64,000 nucleotides of DNA from Vibrio amylolyticus (GTDB lineage: Bacteria > Pseudomonadota > Gammaproteobacteria > Enterobacterales > Vibrionaceae). The notes beneath the pieces are model-generated. The model saw nothing but the letters and a program-made list of their open reading frames with translations, was not told the origin of the DNA and ran no database searches. The stretch spans positions 248,001 through 312,000 of the forward strand of contig NZ_JAJHVV010000003.1 of assembly GCF_023145695.1 (NCBI RefSeq), given 5' to 3'. Position numbers and translations under genes: made by a program. This document shows, one piece after another, positions 1 to 8,498 of this stretch (the first letter of the stretch is position 1; each line of letters opens with the position of its first letter).

Positions 1-35
1 CATCTACCGTTAAGTCTTTTTAAGCACTATAAAAA

Positions 36-60
36 ACCAGAGCATTTAGCTCTGGTTTTT
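36..60. terminator. Bidirectional Rho-independent terminator
   Basis: Stem ACCAGAGC / GCTCTGGT with loop ATTTA, an A-run before and a T-run after. It ends the leftward ydcF-like gene and would also stop rightward transcription entering from outside the window. Confidence 0.85.
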
Positions 61-140
61 CTTTTTCAGGATAAGAACCGTAGGTTTACCCATAACGACG
101 ACCGCGTTATTGGAGTGTTATTTGCACATTATTTGCGGCA

Positions 141-800
141 TTATTTGTGTTTTGATACGTAGTGCTTTATTAAATATTGATAAGAGAGCTCAACGTCGTC
201 TGGAATGACTTGTTCGGTTTGAAACCCTAGGTCGGGGTATTTTTTAATTCGCTCATAGTCTTCCATCAATGCCAGGATCACCATATCTAAGGGCATTTCT
301 TCACTGATGTAATCAAAAAGGTTTTCACCTGAAGAACTGACTAAAACTTGGTCACAAGAAACAGGCCACTGTTGCATGAACGTGGCGTAGCTTCGTCTTT
401 CCATAAATGGCTTTTGAACCAAAAGAATTTTTTGATGTGGTAGACCAAGCTGCTTGATTACGTCGTAACCACACGTGATGTTCTCGCCAGTATTGGTCGC
501 TTTGGTTTCTAAAAAAATCGCCTCAGACGGCACGCCACAATCCTTTGCGATAGATCCAAAGGCCTCCGCCTCACTTGTTTCGAACAGACCGTCTGTGAAC
601 CGCCCTATACCGCCTGAAAACAAGATAATTGAACCAAGCCCTTGATGATACAGATCGGCAGCATGTGAGGCGACACGCAGGTCGTTGCTGCATAATACGA
701 AAATGATGTCAGAGGCTGCAGGCTTATGTCCCATTTGCATATAGGCCCATAACGTTTCTAAGTGTTGGTAGAGTCTTTTTTGCACATTACTGATTGTCAT
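141..800 (-). CDS. YdcF-like DUF218 family protein
   Basis: A 219-aa protein of the DUF218/YdcF family. The family pattern is visible: a SGGIG turn near residue 63, then SEAEAF, then GVPSEAIFLET and the TNTGEN motif around residue 103. E. coli YdcF is reported to bind S-adenosylmethionine, but no reaction is known. There is no signal peptide or membrane segment, unlike the SanA/ElyC branch, so it is probably cytosolic. It lies 21 bp downstream of the SDR gene on the same strand and is followed by a clear terminator, so the two may be cotranscribed. Family assignment is firm; function is open. Confidence 0.85.
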   Translation of the reverse strand: MTISNVQKRLYQHLETLWAYMQMGHKPAASDIIFVLCSNDLRVASHAADLYHQGLGSIILFSGGIGRFTDGLFETSEAEAFGSIAKDCGVPSEAIFLETKATNTGENITCGYDVIKQLGLPHQKILLVQKPFMERRSYATFMQQWPVSCDQVLVSSSGENLFDYISEEMPLDMVILALMEDYERIKKYPDLGFQTEQVIPDDVELSYQYLIKHYVSKHK

Positions 801-821
801 AGATAGACGCTTAAAATTAGG

Positions 822-1694
822 TTAAACAAGTGGTAGGTCAAATTGGATTGCGTTGAGCGCTTGCTTTAGCGTTTGATATTGGTACTGGTAGCCTGCCGCG
901 ACAAGCTTAGTTGTCTCGATCTTTTTATCAGGCAAATCGACAACACTTGGTAGCAGTGAAGAGGGAAGGTTGGCACTTTCTAAAGCCATCTGATAAAACT
1001 GCTGCTTAGACATAACATCCGGTGTCGTGACATTAACGATCTGGTTATCTAATTGTTCAATGGCGAAGATAACGGAACCTATTGCATCATCTAGATGAAG
1101 CATGTTAGCCGGAGCCGATTGACTGATTTGCTTTAACTTACTGACAAAACGAGCCGGGTGTCGATTTGGTCCAATTAATCCACTAAAACGAAGAATAGAA
1201 AAGTCGATTCCAGAGTCAATAATGTGCTTCTCTGCACGTAGTAATACTTTAGCATTGTCCGTAAATTGGCTGTTCTCGAGAGCGAGACTATAGCTGGCTT
1301 TTTCCTCTGTCATTATTAATTCAGGTAGTGCTAAATCAGGTAATGTTGAAGGATAGACGGCCGTCGAATTGATCATAATGATCTTTTTGACTTTGGAGTT
1401 TAGGGCTGCTTGTGTGATCGATTTCCACATCAATTGGTATTCATCGGTCAGCCCACGGCGGAAACCGGGAGGAAAACAGCCAATGACAATATCTGGTTGC
1501 TGCTCTATTAGATCAGTTTCGAGAGTTTTAGGGTGAAGTAAGTTGCATTGAAACGCCTTAATGCCAAGCTGATGGAGTGATTGGCAATTGGCTTGAGACG
1601 TTTTACTGGCGAAAACACGGTAGCCTTTAGAAAGGAGCGTTGTGGCGAGAGGTTGACCGAGCCAGCCCGCTCCAATAATGGTTATATTTTTCAT
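822..1694 (-). CDS. NAD(P)-binding SDR-type epimerase/reductase (YeeZ-like)
   Basis: A 290-aa extended short-chain dehydrogenase-like protein. The N-terminus has the Rossmann glycine motif GAGWLGQ at residues 8-14, followed by a basic patch (SKTS) that hints at NADP. It resembles E. coli YeeZ, whose substrate is not known. The usual YxxxK pair is not obvious. The gene starts with ATG at 1694 and precedes the ydcF-like gene by 21 bp. It is a housekeeping-type Vibrio gene by position; a nucleotide-sugar or polyol substrate is possible but not supported by neighbours. Confidence 0.75.
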   Translation of the reverse strand: MKNITIIGAGWLGQPLATTLLSKGYRVFASKTSQANCQSLHQLGIKAFQCNLLHPKTLETDLIEQQPDIVIGCFPPGFRRGLTDEYQLMWKSITQAALNSKVKKIIMINSTAVYPSTLPDLALPELIMTEEKASYSLALENSQFTDNAKVLLRAEKHIIDSGIDFSILRFSGLIGPNRHPARFVSKLKQISQSAPANMLHLDDAIGSVIFAIEQLDNQIVNVTTPDVMSKQQFYQMALESANLPSSLLPSVVDLPDKKIETTKLVAAGYQYQYQTLKQALNAIQFDLPLV

Positions 1695-1722
1695 CGACTT
1701 TTAATATGCCGCTGGTTTGATA

Positions 1723-1956
1723 TTAAGCGTTAAGTACGCGGATAACCTTATCTACTTTCTCTGCTGTTTCAATTCCCTCGTCAGTGAGATACCCGCCATC
1801 AGGTTGAGTGCATAGCCCTTTTTCGTATAAACGGCTAACTGCACTTTGCACATCTTCAGAGGCATCTTGATGAACTTTGATTCCAGTTGCTGAGCTACTG
1901 ATATCAAACTGAAGGAGAAGGTTAAGTTCGGCTAAGTGTTCTTGAGAGTATTTCAT
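1723..1956 (-). CDS. Small TIGR02647-family protein
   Basis: A 77-aa acidic soluble protein matching the TIGR02647 family of Vibrio and Pseudomonas (my recognition of the N-terminal SQEHLAELNLLLQFD and the central GLCTQPDGGYLTDEGIE pattern). The family has no established function; a small winged-helix-like DNA-binding fold is sometimes suggested. Two ATGs stand in tandem (1959 and 1956); the AAGGA ribosome site is better spaced for the second, so that start is used. It precedes the SDR gene on the same strand by 28 bp and may head that operon. Confidence 0.75.
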   Translation of the reverse strand: MKYSQEHLAELNLLLQFDISSSATGIKVHQDASEDVQSAVSRLYEKGLCTQPDGGYLTDEGIETAEKVDKVIRVLNA

Positions 1957-2289
1957 CATATTATCCTTTATCGTGCTCTTTGCTACACATTAAGCAAGCA
2001 TTCCTAGCACTGCAAACAACGATGGTAAGAAGTGTTATATAGAACCAAATTGGCTTATTTTTATTCAATATGAGGTTACGCCAATGTAAAATTCTTACTG
2101 TGTAACTTCCTCGTAATCTTTGGTCGTTTCTGACTAGGCTCCATCTCGATGAAAAGTTTCGCACCTAGAAAGGTCTCGCTCTAGATCTCTTTATCAATAA
2201 ATTTCGTTACTATTAAAATTATCCCTTGAATAGATAAGGAATTAGGAGGAATATTCAGCCCCTCTTAAATGTAACAAATTATAACCACA
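1957..2289. other. Intergenic region between TIGR02647 gene and focA
   Basis: 333 bp, AT-rich, between divergent genes, so it must hold both promoters. I see no convincing -35/-10 pair, hairpin or operator. An AGGAGGAATATT sequence near 2246 looks like a ribosome site but has no usable start codon behind it. A 67-codon frame on the minus strand here has no family resemblance and is not called. Confidence 0.5.
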
Positions 2290-3132
2290 ATGAACCTAAA
2301 TCAATTTGACTCTCTTTTACCGCCACAAATGGCGGAGCGTGCCGCTGAAATCGGTGTTGGAAAAGCGACAAAAGATCCGATGAAATCATTTTTACTGGCG
2401 ATCTCCGCTGGCATCCATATTGGTATCGCTTTTGTCTTTTATACAACGGTAACAACAGGTACCGAAGACATGGCGTGGGGCATAGTGAGATTGATTGGAG
2501 GGCTTGCTTTTAGTTTAGGGCTTATCTTAGTCATTATTACTGGAGGAGAGTTATTCACTAGCTCTGTGTTAACGCTAGTGGCGAAAGCAGGAGGTAAAAT
2601 TTCTTGGCTGATGCTGATTAAACACTGGGGTGTGGTTTATTTAGGGAATCTCGTCGGTGCCATTTTGCTGGTTATCTGTATGTTGATCACCAAGCAATAC
2701 ATGTTTGATGGCGGTCAGGTCGGGCTCAATGCCATGGCTATCTCTCAGCACAAAATGCACCATGGTTTTTTTCAAGCGATCGCGCTCGGCATTATGTGTA
2801 ATGTCCTAGTTTGTATTGCTGTGTGGATGACATTTAGCGGAAGAACACTCACGGATAAAATCATAGTGATGATCCTACCGGTTGCCATGTTTGTTTCTGC
2901 AGGGTTTGAACACTGTATCGCTAATATGTTCCAAGTTCCGTTAGCAATCGGGATTAAAACCTTCGCTCCTACGGAGTTTTGGCAGATAACGGGGGCCAGT
3001 ATCGCCGATTACGCTGATCTTAATTTGGTTGATTTTATCGTCAATAATCTGCTTCCCGTGACAATAGGGAATATCATTGGTGGCGGTGTTTTTGTTGGAA
3101 TGTGGTACTGGCTGATCTATTTGAGAGATTAA
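2290..3132 (+). CDS. focA: Formate channel FocA (FNT family)
   Basis: A 280-aa inner-membrane channel of the formate-nitrite transporter family, the same length as the structurally known V. cholerae FocA. Six hydrophobic segments can be followed. The diagnostic FEHCIANMF stretch near residue 208, with the pore histidine, and the GGELFTSSV broken-helix loop near residue 82 are both present. It moves formate produced by pyruvate formate-lyase out of the cell, or back in at low pH. No pflB is adjacent. The Shine-Dalgarno before ATG 2290 is weak. Nitrite transporter NirC is the alternative, but similarity in the His loop favours FocA. Confidence 0.93.
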   Translation: MNLNQFDSLLPPQMAERAAEIGVGKATKDPMKSFLLAISAGIHIGIAFVFYTTVTTGTEDMAWGIVRLIGGLAFSLGLILVIITGGELFTSSVLTLVAKAGGKISWLMLIKHWGVVYLGNLVGAILLVICMLITKQYMFDGGQVGLNAMAISQHKMHHGFFQAIALGIMCNVLVCIAVWMTFSGRTLTDKIIVMILPVAMFVSAGFEHCIANMFQVPLAIGIKTFAPTEFWQITGASIADYADLNLVDFIVNNLLPVTIGNIIGGGVFVGMWYWLIYLRD

Positions 3133-3198
3133 ACGATTCTTTCGAAGAAGATGAATGAAGTATGCAATAGGGTGAGAGTTTCATATTCAAAGTTCAGG

Positions 3199-3221
3199 TT
3201 ATCCACATTTTCTGTGGATAA
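3199..3221. promoter_or_regulatory. Inverted pair of consensus DnaA boxes
   Basis: TTATCCACA at 3199-3207 and its exact reverse complement TGTGGATAA at 3213-3221, separated by TTTTC. Both equal the high-affinity DnaA box. The pair could also form a 9-bp hairpin, but neither side has a T-run, so it is a poor terminator. It sits between the convergent ends of focA and fetB, where no promoter is expected. Confidence 0.6.
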
Positions 3222-3280
3222 AGTGTTTCTAACCCACTGAATTGAGTAATTTCTCTGTAAGGTGCTATATTCGATGAACG

Positions 3281-4069
3281 TTATTTCGCCTTACTCACTA
3301 AGACACGTCCTTGCGGGTTAATGGCTTTATTTAAGGTCAGCCTAAGGGAAAGTGTGACGGATATACTCATCATGACGAAAATCGCTATCATTATCATCAG
3401 TTGATATTTAATCGCGACGAACGGCGCCACACCACCCAGTATTTGCCCGGTCATCATGCCTGGTAGAGTGACGAGCCCTGTGGTTACCATTGAAGCGAGG
3501 ATCGGGGCAAACGACTTTTGTATCGCTTCTCTAAAAAAAGGCATTGACGCATAGACAGGCGAAGCACCTAATGAGATAGCGCCTTCGTATTCTGATTTAC
3601 GGTCTTCATAAGCTGAAAAGAGATTCTGTAATGCGACAATATTCCCACTGAGACTATTGCCAAGAAGCATTCCTGCCAATGGAATAAGATATTGAGCGTT
3701 ATACAGAGGAGTCGGTTGAATCAAAGTAAGACAAATAAGTACCAAGAGAGGTAATAAACCGATAAAGAGGCCTGTGAATACAGGCGCGAATAAATTGCGA
3801 TAGGGCAGTTTTGCTTTGTTAATGATCGACAGTGTTCCAATCAGGATCATTAAACCAATCCACACTAAGTTTATCAGCAGGCTGTTCAAATAAAACAAGT
3901 ACTCAAGATAAAGACCGATGGCCATCAGCTGCAACGACATTCGACCTATAGCGATCGTTATCTCTTTTCCAAGCGCTAAGCGATAGTAGTGGTTAATCGC
4001 AAATGGAATCATGAGTATCGTACTAAATAGTGTGAGATGCCAAAGCGTTATATCAACGATTGAGTCCAT
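3281..4069 (-). CDS. fetB: FetB-like ABC permease (UPF0014), orphan
   Basis: A 262-aa polytopic membrane protein of the UPF0014/FetB (YbbM) family with about seven hydrophobic segments. The conserved LIPLAGMLLGNSLSG region near residue 130, the EGAISLGAS motif and the LPGMMTGQILGG loop are all present. In E. coli FetAB is an ABC system linked to iron export and oxidative-stress resistance. Here the ATPase FetA is not next to it on either side, which is unusual. A strong AGGAG ribosome site lies 7 nt before ATG 4069. Family call firm; iron export is inferred from E. coli only. Confidence 0.85.
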   Translation of the reverse strand: MDSIVDITLWHLTLFSTILMIPFAINHYYRLALGKEITIAIGRMSLQLMAIGLYLEYLFYLNSLLINLVWIGLMILIGTLSIINKAKLPYRNLFAPVFTGLFIGLLPLLVLICLTLIQPTPLYNAQYLIPLAGMLLGNSLSGNIVALQNLFSAYEDRKSEYEGAISLGASPVYASMPFFREAIQKSFAPILASMVTTGLVTLPGMMTGQILGGVAPFVAIKYQLMIMIAIFVMMSISVTLSLRLTLNKAINPQGRVLVSKAK

Positions 4070-4469
4070 GTGTCGCTCCTAAGAATTCCCAATGATTGTA
4101 CATCAGAACCATCAACTCGTATTCCGTTAAGACATCTTTCATCTCTCCGATAGCCTAAACCAGTCTTCCCAATCCCCCAAACCTCACCGATTTTTGCATC
4201 CCAAAAGTAATAATGTAATCGCATTGTGTAAAATTAACTTGATCGCAACATGTACAAGTTGTCATATTTGTTCATAATTTTATACATGGATTGTTAATCA
4301 ATCACATCTCTGGATGAGCGCAAGAAAGTGTTGATTAATCGAAGATAAAGGGCCGTTCTCGTTGAATTGGAGCAAAAATATCGACTAAAATTGCCCATAA
4401 CAAAAGTAGGTTTTAAGTCAGTCTAAAACCGAGCAACTAAAAATTAACGAATAAAATGCAGGTAAATGT
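4070..4469. other. Divergent fetB / torE intergenic region
   Basis: 400 bp separating divergent fetB and torE. The only strong signal is the promoter-like and Tor-box-like stretch at 4259-4286, leaving a leader of roughly 175 nt before torE. I see no clear FNR site (TTGAT-N4-ATCAA): only half-sites occur. Confidence 0.5.
4259..4286 (+). promoter_or_regulatory. Candidate torECA promoter with TorR-box-like repeats
   Basis: TTGTCA and TATACA are spaced by 16 bp. The same stretch holds two adjacent near-repeats, TTGTCATAT (4259-4267) and TTGTTCATAA (4268-4277), resembling the E. coli tor box CTGTTCATAT. TorR would make the operon TMAO-inducible. The two readings overlap in space, so at least one may be wrong. 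Confidence 0.4.
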
Positions 4470-4646
4470 ATGAGTGATGTTAATAGCAATCAAGGCGTCG
4501 AAAAACGCACGATGGAGTGGAAGTCATTCCTATTTATTACGGTAATCCTCTTTCCAGTCTTAAGTGTCGCCTTCGTAGGTGGCTATGGATTCATTGTTTG
4601 GATGCTTCAAGTCTTTTTCCTTGGACCTCCTGGTGTTCACGGCTAA
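4470..4646 (+). CDS. torE: TorE, small membrane protein of the TMAO reductase system
   Basis: A 58-aa protein below the usual length cut-off. It has a polar N-terminus with MEWKSF at residues 15-20, one long hydrophobic segment (residues 20-50) and a C-terminal FLGPPGVHG. This is the NapE/TorE family pattern. TorE genes precede torC in Vibrio and Shewanella; the exact role is not settled, probably helping the membrane cytochrome. The ATG at 4470 has AGG upstream. Its 3' end is 50 bp before torC, and an overlong alternative torC frame runs through it in another phase and should be discarded. Confidence 0.88.
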   Translation: MSDVNSNQGVEKRTMEWKSFLFITVILFPVLSVAFVGGYGFIVWMLQVFFLGPPGVHG

Positions 4647-4696
4647 CGATAAAACCTCGCAACCAACTTTTGATTAGAATTTTAAGAGAGCAAAAC

Positions 4697-5878
4697 ATGA
4701 AATCTACGATTACTAAACTGTGGCGGACCATGACTCGCCCTGCAGTCCATATCAGCCTAGGTGTGCTGACAATGGGCGGTTTCATTGCTGGTGTGATCTT
4801 TTGGGGTGGATTCAATACAGCCTTAGAAGCGACCAATACGGAAGAGTTCTGTATTGGCTGTCATACCATGAGTGAAAATGTGTACGTTGAACTGCAAGAA
4901 ACGGCGCACTGGAAAAATAGCTCAGGTGTTCGAGCAACTTGTCCTGACTGTCACGTTCCACATGAATGGACGGCAAAAATAGCGCGTAAGATGCAAGCGT
5001 CTAAAGAAGTTTTCGCTCAAATATTTGGTGACCTGGGTACGCCTGAGAAATTTGAAGCTCGTCGACTTGAGTTAGCTCGTCATGAGTGGGATCGATTCTC
5101 GGCAAATGGATCACTAGAATGTAAAAACTGTCACGCTTACGAGTCGATGGACTTTGAGCAAATGTCACCAACGGCACGTATTCAAATGAAGCAAGCCGCA
5201 GAACGTGACCAAAGTTGTGTTGATTGTCATAAAGGTATTGCACACCACTTACCACAAGATATGGCAGCAGCAAGCGGTATCGTAGGTGATCTAGAGCAAA
5301 TAGCGAATAGTACTCGTTACTCGAATGGTAGCGATGTCATTTCGATTCGTCACTTACCACTTTACACCGATCAAACTGCAGAAACAGAAGCGGGCCTACT
5401 TAGCCCTGCAAGTGAAGTTTCAATTATTGCTGAGCGCGGCGATATGATTGAGATTCAGATTGATGGCTGGCGTAAAGCAAAAGGCTTTGGTCGAGTTATT
5501 CAAGAAGATTTCGGTATGAACATCTCTACAGCCATTCTTACTCGTGAAGTGTCTCAAAGCGACGTCATTACCGTTGGTGAGAAGAAAGAAGATGAGCTAA
5601 CGGGTCTACCTTGGGAAGAAGTGAGCCTATCACTTTGGATGAAGAAAGAGTCAATGGTTTCAGACTTCACGCCAATCTGGAGCGCTGCTGAAGGTGCTTA
5701 CACAAGTAACTGTTCAACGTGTCACTCACAGCCTGAAGAAGCACACTTTAGTGCTAACGGTTGGGTAGGTATGCTTGATGGTATGATCGCGTTCGTAAAC
5801 TTCGATACAGATACAGAAGCCCTTGTGCTTAAGTACCTACAGAAGCACTCTTCAGATTTTTCTGATGATCACCACTAA
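4697..5878 (+). CDS. torC: TorC, pentaheme c-type cytochrome
   Basis: A 393-aa membrane-anchored NapC/NirT-type cytochrome that carries electrons from menaquinol to periplasmic TorA. One transmembrane anchor spans residues 18-40. Four CxxCH heme motifs lie in the NapC domain at residues 52-56, 82-86, 142-146 and 174-178. A fifth, CSTCH at 339-343, lies in the C-terminal monoheme domain that typifies TorC. The ATG at 4697 follows AAGAGAG at good spacing. An upstream in-frame start would add 60 residues without cytochrome character and overlap torE, so it is rejected. It is followed by torA after 23 bp. Confidence 0.95.
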   Translation: MKSTITKLWRTMTRPAVHISLGVLTMGGFIAGVIFWGGFNTALEATNTEEFCIGCHTMSENVYVELQETAHWKNSSGVRATCPDCHVPHEWTAKIARKMQASKEVFAQIFGDLGTPEKFEARRLELARHEWDRFSANGSLECKNCHAYESMDFEQMSPTARIQMKQAAERDQSCVDCHKGIAHHLPQDMAAASGIVGDLEQIANSTRYSNGSDVISIRHLPLYTDQTAETEAGLLSPASEVSIIAERGDMIEIQIDGWRKAKGFGRVIQEDFGMNISTAILTREVSQSDVITVGEKKEDELTGLPWEEVSLSLWMKKESMVSDFTPIWSAAEGAYTSNCSTCHSQPEEAHFSANGWVGMLDGMIAFVNFDTDTEALVLKYLQKHSSDFSDDHH

Positions 5879-5901
5879 TCGACGTCAATTGGAGTATTAA
5901 A

Positions 5902-8364
5902 ATGGCAATTTCAAGAAGAAGTTTTCTAAAAGGCGTCGCAACAACGAGTGCAGCTTCTGTTATCGGCCCGAGCTTGCTGGCCTCAACGTCTGCAATGGCG
6001 GCTGAAACAGAAGGTACTTGGCGTGTTTCTGGTTCTCACTGGGGGGCGTTCCGAGCTCGAGTTTATGCGGGTAAAGTACAAGAGATTAAACCGCTAGAGC
6101 TTGATAAGCACCCAACCGAGATGATTAACGGTATTAAAGGGATCATCTATAGTCCTTCACGCGTTCGTTACCCAATGGTACGTCTTGATTGGCTGAAGAA
6201 GCATAAATACAGTGCCGACACACGTGGTAATAATCGTTTTGTACGTGTTACATGGGATGAAGCACTCGATCTTGTTTATCGCGAACTAGAGCGTGTACAG
6301 AAAGATTATGGTCCTTGGGCTCTCCATACAGGTCAAACTGGTTGGCGTCAAACGGGTCAGTTCCACAGCTGTACTAACCATATGATGCGTGCAATGGGTT
6401 TGCATGGTAATTCTGTGAAGAAAATTGGTGACTACTCTACGGGTGCTGGTCAAACAATTCTTCCTTACGTATTGGGTTCAACGGAAGTTTATGCTCAAGG
6501 CACGTCTTGGGAACTGATTTTAGAGAACAGTGACAACATCATCATGTGGGGTAACGATCCAGTTAAAAACCTTCAGGTTGGCTGGAACTGTGAAACGCAT
6601 GAGTCATTTGAATATCTAGAGCAGCTAAAAGAAAAAGTCGCGAAAAAAGAGATTAATGTCATTTCTGTTGACCCTGTTCAAAATAAAACAGGCCGCTTCC
6701 TTGATAGCGATCAGATGTACATTAACCCGCAAACTGATGTTCCTTTCATGCTGGGTGTTGCTCATGTCCTTTATAACGAAGGCTTACATGATCAAAAGTT
6801 CATTGATACTTACTGCTTAGGTTTTGATGACTTTATTCAGTACGTACAAGGCGAAACGAAAGATAAAGTTGAAAAAACACCGGAATGGGCAGCGAAGATT
6901 TGTGGTGCTAGCCCTGAGAAAATCCGTGAATTCGCACATATGTTGGTTAATGGCCGTACTCAAATTATGGTGGGTTGGAGTATTCAACGCCAAGAGCACG
7001 GTGAGCAACCATACTGGATGTGTGCAGTACTCGCAGCAATGGTAGGTCAGATTGGTCTACCGGGCGGTGGTATCTCTTACGGTCACCATTATTCTGGTAT
7101 CGGTGTCTCTTCGACTGGTTTCGGCGCACCGGGTTCGTTCCCGCTGAATATCGATCAAGGACAACAGCCTAAGTACACGAACAATGACTTTAATGGTTAT
7201 AGCCGAGTTATCCCTGTTGCTCGCTGGGTAGATAGCTTGATAGAGCCAGGTAAAAAGATCAAATCCAATGGTTCGACAGTGACACTGCCAGACATCAAGA
7301 TGATGGTGTTTAGTGGTAATAACCCTTGGCATCACCACCAAGACCGCAACAAGATGCGTAAAGCGTTTAAAGCACTGCAAACGGTTGTTGCCGTAGACTT
7401 TGCGTGGACAGCAACGTGTCGTCACTCTGATATTGTACTTCCTGCCTGTACGCAGTGGGAACGTAACGATATCGATGGCTATGGTTCATACTCAGGTCGT
7501 GGTTTAATCGCAATGCAGAAGTTGGTGGACCCACTGTTCCAGTCAAAATCTGACTTTGACATCATGAGAAACCTAACTCGCCGTTGGGGCCGTCATGATG
7601 ACTACACACGTGGTATGGATGAAATGCAATGGGTACGCTCTTTGTACGATGATTGCCGCAAAGCGAATGAAGGCGCATTTGAAATGCCTGAGTTTGACGA
7701 GTTTTGGGAAAAAGGCTTCCTTGACTTTGGTAAAGGAAAACCATGGACGCGTCATGCTGCATTCCGTGAAGACCCAGAAATCAATGCATTAGGTACACCA
7801 TCTGGCTTTATCGAGATCTCTAGCCGTACCATCGGTAATATGGGATATGAAAAGTGTCAGAATCACCCGATGTGGTTTGAAAAATCAGAGCGTTCACATG
7901 GCGGTCCAGGTTCAGATAAACACCCTTACTGGCTGCAATCATGTCACCCAGACAAGCGCTTGCACTCACAGATGTGTGAATCGGAAGAGTTCCGTGCTAC
8001 TTATACTGTGAAAGGCCGTGAGCCTATTTATATCAACCCGACTGATGCGAAGAAAAAAGGCATTAAAGATGGTGATATAGTTCGAGTCTTCAATGACCGA
8101 GGTCAGTTGTTAGCGGGCGCAGTATTAATGGATAGCTACGCACCAGGCGTTGTTCGTATCGAAGAGGGGGCTTGGTATGGCCCAATGAACGAGAAAGTAG
8201 GTGCGCTGGATACTTATGGTGATCCGAATACATTGACTCAGGATATTCCAACGTCAGAGCTTGCTCAGGCAACGTCAGCGAATACCTGTCAAGTCGACTT
8301 CGAGAAGTTCACTGGTAAAGTACCACCAGTAACGTCGTTCGGTGGGCCGATTGAAGTGAGTTAA
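5902..8364 (+). CDS. torA: TorA, trimethylamine-N-oxide reductase
   Basis: An 820-aa molybdoenzyme (bis-MGD, DMSO reductase family) that reduces TMAO to trimethylamine in the periplasm during anaerobic respiration. The N-terminus has a Tat signal, SRRSFLKG at residues 4-11, with likely cleavage after ASTSAMA. The molybdenum-ligand serine is visible in GDYSTGA (Ser179), as in TorA and DMSO reductases of this type. The C-terminal molydopterin-binding domain ([21 protein letters not shown]) is intact. The dedicated chaperone gene torD is not next to it, so it must be supplied from elsewhere. A terminator follows. Confidence 0.96.
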   Translation: MAISRRSFLKGVATTSAASVIGPSLLASTSAMAAETEGTWRVSGSHWGAFRARVYAGKVQEIKPLELDKHPTEMINGIKGIIYSPSRVRYPMVRLDWLKKHKYSADTRGNNRFVRVTWDEALDLVYRELERVQKDYGPWALHTGQTGWRQTGQFHSCTNHMMRAMGLHGNSVKKIGDYSTGAGQTILPYVLGSTEVYAQGTSWELILENSDNIIMWGNDPVKNLQVGWNCETHESFEYLEQLKEKVAKKEINVISVDPVQNKTGRFLDSDQMYINPQTDVPFMLGVAHVLYNEGLHDQKFIDTYCLGFDDFIQYVQGETKDKVEKTPEWAAKICGASPEKIREFAHMLVNGRTQIMVGWSIQRQEHGEQPYWMCAVLAAMVGQIGLPGGGISYGHHYSGIGVSSTGFGAPGSFPLNIDQGQQPKYTNNDFNGYSRVIPVARWVDSLIEPGKKIKSNGSTVTLPDIKMMVFSGNNPWHHHQDRNKMRKAFKALQTVVAVDFAWTATCRHSDIVLPACTQWERNDIDGYGSYSGRGLIAMQKLVDPLFQSKSDFDIMRNLTRRWGRHDDYTRGMDEMQWVRSLYDDCRKANEGAFEMPEFDEFWEKGFLDFGKGKPWTRHAAFREDPEINALGTPSGFIEISSRTIGNMGYEKCQNHPMWFEKSERSHGGPGSDKHPYWLQSCHPDKRLHSQMCESEEFRATYTVKGREPIYINPTDAKKKGIKDGDIVRVFNDRGQLLAGAVLMDSYAPGVVRIEEGAWYGPMNEKVGALDTYGDPNTLTQDIPTSELAQATSANTCQVDFEKFTGKVPPVTSFGGPIEVS

Positions 8365-8390
8365 TTGCTTACAGAACCGAAATAATTGAA

Positions 8391-8417
8391 TGCCAATCCA
8401 ACAGGATTGGCATTTTT
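8391..8417 (+). terminator. Terminator after torA
   Basis: Perfect 9-bp stem TGCCAATCC / GGATTGGCA, loop AACA, followed by five T residues. Confidence 0.9.
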
Positions 8418-8451
8418 GTATTAAAATCCAAGTAGATAGTAATTTTGATTG

Positions 8452-8471
8452 GTGATGAGAGGTCTTATCAC
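8452..8471. promoter_or_regulatory. 20-bp dyad upstream of the GH36-like gene
   Basis: GTGATGAGA-GG-TCTTATCAC, nine-base arms with one mismatch, 27 bp before the GH36-like start codon. It is placed like an operator, but no regulator gene is adjacent. Confidence 0.35.
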
Positions 8472-8498
8472 GACAACGAGAGAGGCTAAGTCGTCACT

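Noticed and set aside
1961..2164. 67-codon frame on the minus strand
   Set aside because: No ribosome site, no family pattern, and it lies in the AT-rich gap upstream of focA.
4235..4260. FNR site upstream of torE
   Set aside because: TTGATCGCAACATG has only one half-site of TTGAT-N4-ATCAA.
4517..4696. N-terminal extension of torC by 60 codons
   Set aside because: It runs through torE in another phase and encodes no cytochrome features; the ATG at 4697 has a good ribosome site and matches TorC length.
6817..8272. Several 60-120 codon frames inside torA on both strands
   Set aside because: They are shadows of the torA reading frame; none has a ribosome site or a recognisable domain.
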